DNA of 5,816 bases from CAZEVI01 sp964515615. GTDB lineage: Bacteria; Patescibacteriota; UBA1384; XYA2-FULL-43-10; CAINNR01. Positions 4,818-5,816 of the stretch are shown in pieces. The position numbers and the translations under genes were made by a program. The stretch lies in NCBI GenBank assembly GCA_964515615.1, contig CAZEVI010000040.1:1-5816 (forward strand), given 5' to 3'. How positions within the stretch are numbered: the stretch's first letter is position 1; the number at the start of each line of letters is the position of its first letter. The notes beneath the pieces are model-generated. The model saw nothing but the letters and a program-made list of their open reading frames with translations, searched no databases and was not told where the DNA came from.

Positions 4818-5524
4818 AGATTGCAATAATTATCTGTTTGGCAGCAATTTTTATTATTGTCGCTGTCCGTTTTCCGAAAACGGCCGATTTATCTTTCTTA
4901 AATTGGAAGAAACAGTTAAATGAAGACGAAGCGATTTTGGAGGCGAAAAAAATCTTAAATGAAAAAACTCCGGAGGAGTTGCCGGAAATTCCGCCGGCTG
5001 GAACGGAACAGACCGATGAGCTGGATATTTACAATGACGAATTGGCCGAACTTCTGAAATCAGCCCGAGAGAAAATTGAAAATGGCAAATATGCTAGTGC
5101 CGAGACGATATTAATTGATGCGATCTGCAAAGAAAATAAATGCGCTTGGGCCTACGAACGATTGGGATCAATTTATTTATTGATGGATAAAAATTTAGCC
5201 GATGCCAGTGAATCTTATTTAATGGCCGTCAAACTGGATAAAAACAATGATCGAGCTTGGTTTGGTTTGGGGAAAATATATTTTAAGGATGGAAAATTTA
5301 GTAAGTCGATTGATGCTTTGTCTCGGGCGGTTCGATTGTCGCGATCAAATCCGGAGTATCAAGCAATGCTTGGCAAATCCTATATGGAAATTCGACAATA
5401 CGGTAAAGCTTCGAAAGCACTGAAGCGGGCGGCTTCGCTGGATATTTCAAATCAAGAGTATAAAGAGTTGGCTTCGGCTGCCGAAGATAAACACCGAGAA
5501 CATTCGAGAGCGTCAAAAGTTTGA
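4811..5524 (+). CDS. Membrane-anchored tetratricopeptide-repeat protein
   Basis: A 237-residue protein. Residues 2-20 (LEIAIIICLAAIFIIVAV) form one N-terminal transmembrane helix without a cleavage site, followed by an acidic, Pro/Glu-rich linker (36-75). A TPR array then follows: about 78-111 (partial), 112-145 (AWAYERLGSIYLL...A-ESYLMAVKLD), 146-179 (DRAWFGLGKIYFKDGKFSKSIDA) and 180-213 (PEYQAMLGKSYMEIRQYGKASKA), and a basic tail. The topology is probably a membrane anchor with the TPRs as a protein-binding scaffold; partners are unknown. The start is GTG at 4811, inside the end of ricT (7-base overlap), with GGAGG (4802-4806) four bases upstream, so translation is probably coupled to ricT. 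The conserved order after holB-ricT hints at a shared transcript rather than a shared function. No strong terminator is visible after it. Confidence 0.82.
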   Translation: MLEIAIIICLAAIFIIVAVRFPKTADLSFLNWKKQLNEDEAILEAKKILNEKTPEELPEIPPAGTEQTDELDIYNDELAELLKSAREKIENGKYASAETILIDAICKENKCAWAYERLGSIYLLMDKNLADASESYLMAVKLDKNNDRAWFGLGKIYFKDGKFSKSIDALSRAVRLSRSNPEYQAMLGKSYMEIRQYGKASKALKRAASLDISNQEYKELASAAEDKHREHSRASKV

Positions 5525-5583
5525 ATGTTTAGGGAACGAGTTAATCCTGTGCTTTTGTGTTTCGGCATAACTTTCAAACCAAG

Positions 5584-5612
5584 TTGATATTTGAGAAAAA
5601 TTCTGTTAATGT
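5584..5612 (+). promoter_or_regulatory. Promoter of the tRNA genes
   Basis: TTGATA (5584-5589), a 17-base spacer and TAATGT (5607-5612), with TG one base before the -10 box (extended -10). Transcription would start near 5619, about 24 bases before tRNA-Thr. The 5525-5642 stretch otherwise holds nothing I recognise. Confidence 0.5.
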
Positions 5613-5642
5613 TTTATCGTGTCAGGGGCTTTTTTTGCTACT

Positions 5643-5717
5643 GCCAGCATAGCTCAGTGGTAGAGCAACTGTTTTGTAAACAGTAGGTCGTGGGTTCAAA
5701 TCCCTCTGCTGGCTCCA
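5643..5717 (+). tRNA. tRNA-Thr (anticodon UGU)
   Basis: Acceptor arms GCCAGCA (5643-5649) and TGCTGGC (5707-5713), discriminator T, and an encoded CCA (5715-5717). D-stem GCTC/GAGC. Anticodon stem ACTGT/ACAGT with loop TTTGTAA, giving UGU (5675-5677), which reads ACA/ACG-type Thr codons. The T-loop TTCAAAT is normal. The T-stem GTGGG/CCCTC has one T-T mismatch at its second pair. All other stems are perfect, so the gene is probably functional. Confidence 0.96.
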
Positions 5718-5748
5718 AAATCAAATATTTGTCAACAAACAAAAATAT

Positions 5749-5816
5749 GCTGGGATAGCGAAGTGGTCAAACGCATCAGACTGTAAATCTGACGGCTTAC
5801 GCCTTCGTAGGTTCGA
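5749..5816 (+). tRNA. tRNA-Tyr (anticodon GUA), 3' end beyond the window
   Basis: The 5' acceptor strand GCTGGGA is at 5749-5755. The D-stem is GCG/CGC, and the anticodon stem TCAGA/TCTGA has loop CTGTAAA, giving GUA (5783-5785). A long variable arm with GGC/GCC (5794-5803) marks it as class II, as for bacterial tRNA-Tyr. The T-stem GTAGG and TTCGA begin at 5807, where the window ends, so the 3' half of the acceptor stem and any CCA are not visible. It lies 31 bases after tRNA-Thr, probably on the same transcript. Confidence 0.93.

Noticed and set aside
5472..5486. CTTCGG-CTG-CCGAAG hairpin near the end of the TPR gene, considered as a terminator
   Set aside because: It lies within the coding region and is not followed by a T run.
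5499..5529. AACATTC/GAATGTT inverted repeat around the TPR stop codon
   Set aside because: It is a 7-bp A/T-rich stem with a 17-base loop and only three Ts before GGG, too weak for a terminator call.

Overview
The window looks like a chromosomal contig from a small-genome bacterium, most likely a Candidate Phyla Radiation / Patescibacteria member assembled from a metagenome. This lineage call is inference. It rests on moderate GC, standard code usage, weak or absent Shine-Dalgarno sequences before several genes, compact core proteins (a short delta-prime clamp-loader subunit, an RNase J reduced to its catalytic core), repeat-associated GIY-YIG nucleases and a scaffold gap of exactly 100 N.

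Left part (1-2100): the last codons of an integrase-core transposase run in from the left edge, followed by two tandem copies of a 59-bp repeat and a terminator-like hairpin. A minus-strand gene for an RNase J-type metallo-beta-lactamase/beta-CASP ribonuclease ends at that hairpin. It has a near-consensus promoter (TTGACA-17-TACAAT) and a leader of about 75 nt with two interleaved inverted repeats that could form an H-type pseudoknot. Its last ~80 codons are much more GC-rich (about 62%) than the stretches sampled from the rest of the gene.

Middle part (2000-2820): a repeat-rich island. A small GIY-YIG nuclease gene lies between an inverted repeat copy, which contains its ribosome-binding site and start codon, and a tandem array of the same 59-bp repeat, which begins one base after its stop codon. 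The array contains the scaffold gap. The unit phase on the two sides shows that the missing length should be 4 + 59n, so 100 is only a placeholder.

Right part (2819-5816): a small two-module zinc-ribbon protein on the minus strand is divergent from a plus-strand cluster holB (delta-prime) - ricT/yaaT-like PSP1 protein - membrane-anchored TPR protein, followed by tRNA-Thr(UGU) and a tRNA-Tyr(GUA) cut by the right edge. The holB-ricT adjacency is the same as in Bacillus subtilis. RNase J and RicT both belong to RNA turnover (RicT partners RNase Y in Bacillus), but they are not co-transcribed here.

The best leads are the repeat/GIY-YIG island and the structured leader of the RNase J gene. Neither amounts to proof of a new system from sequence alone.
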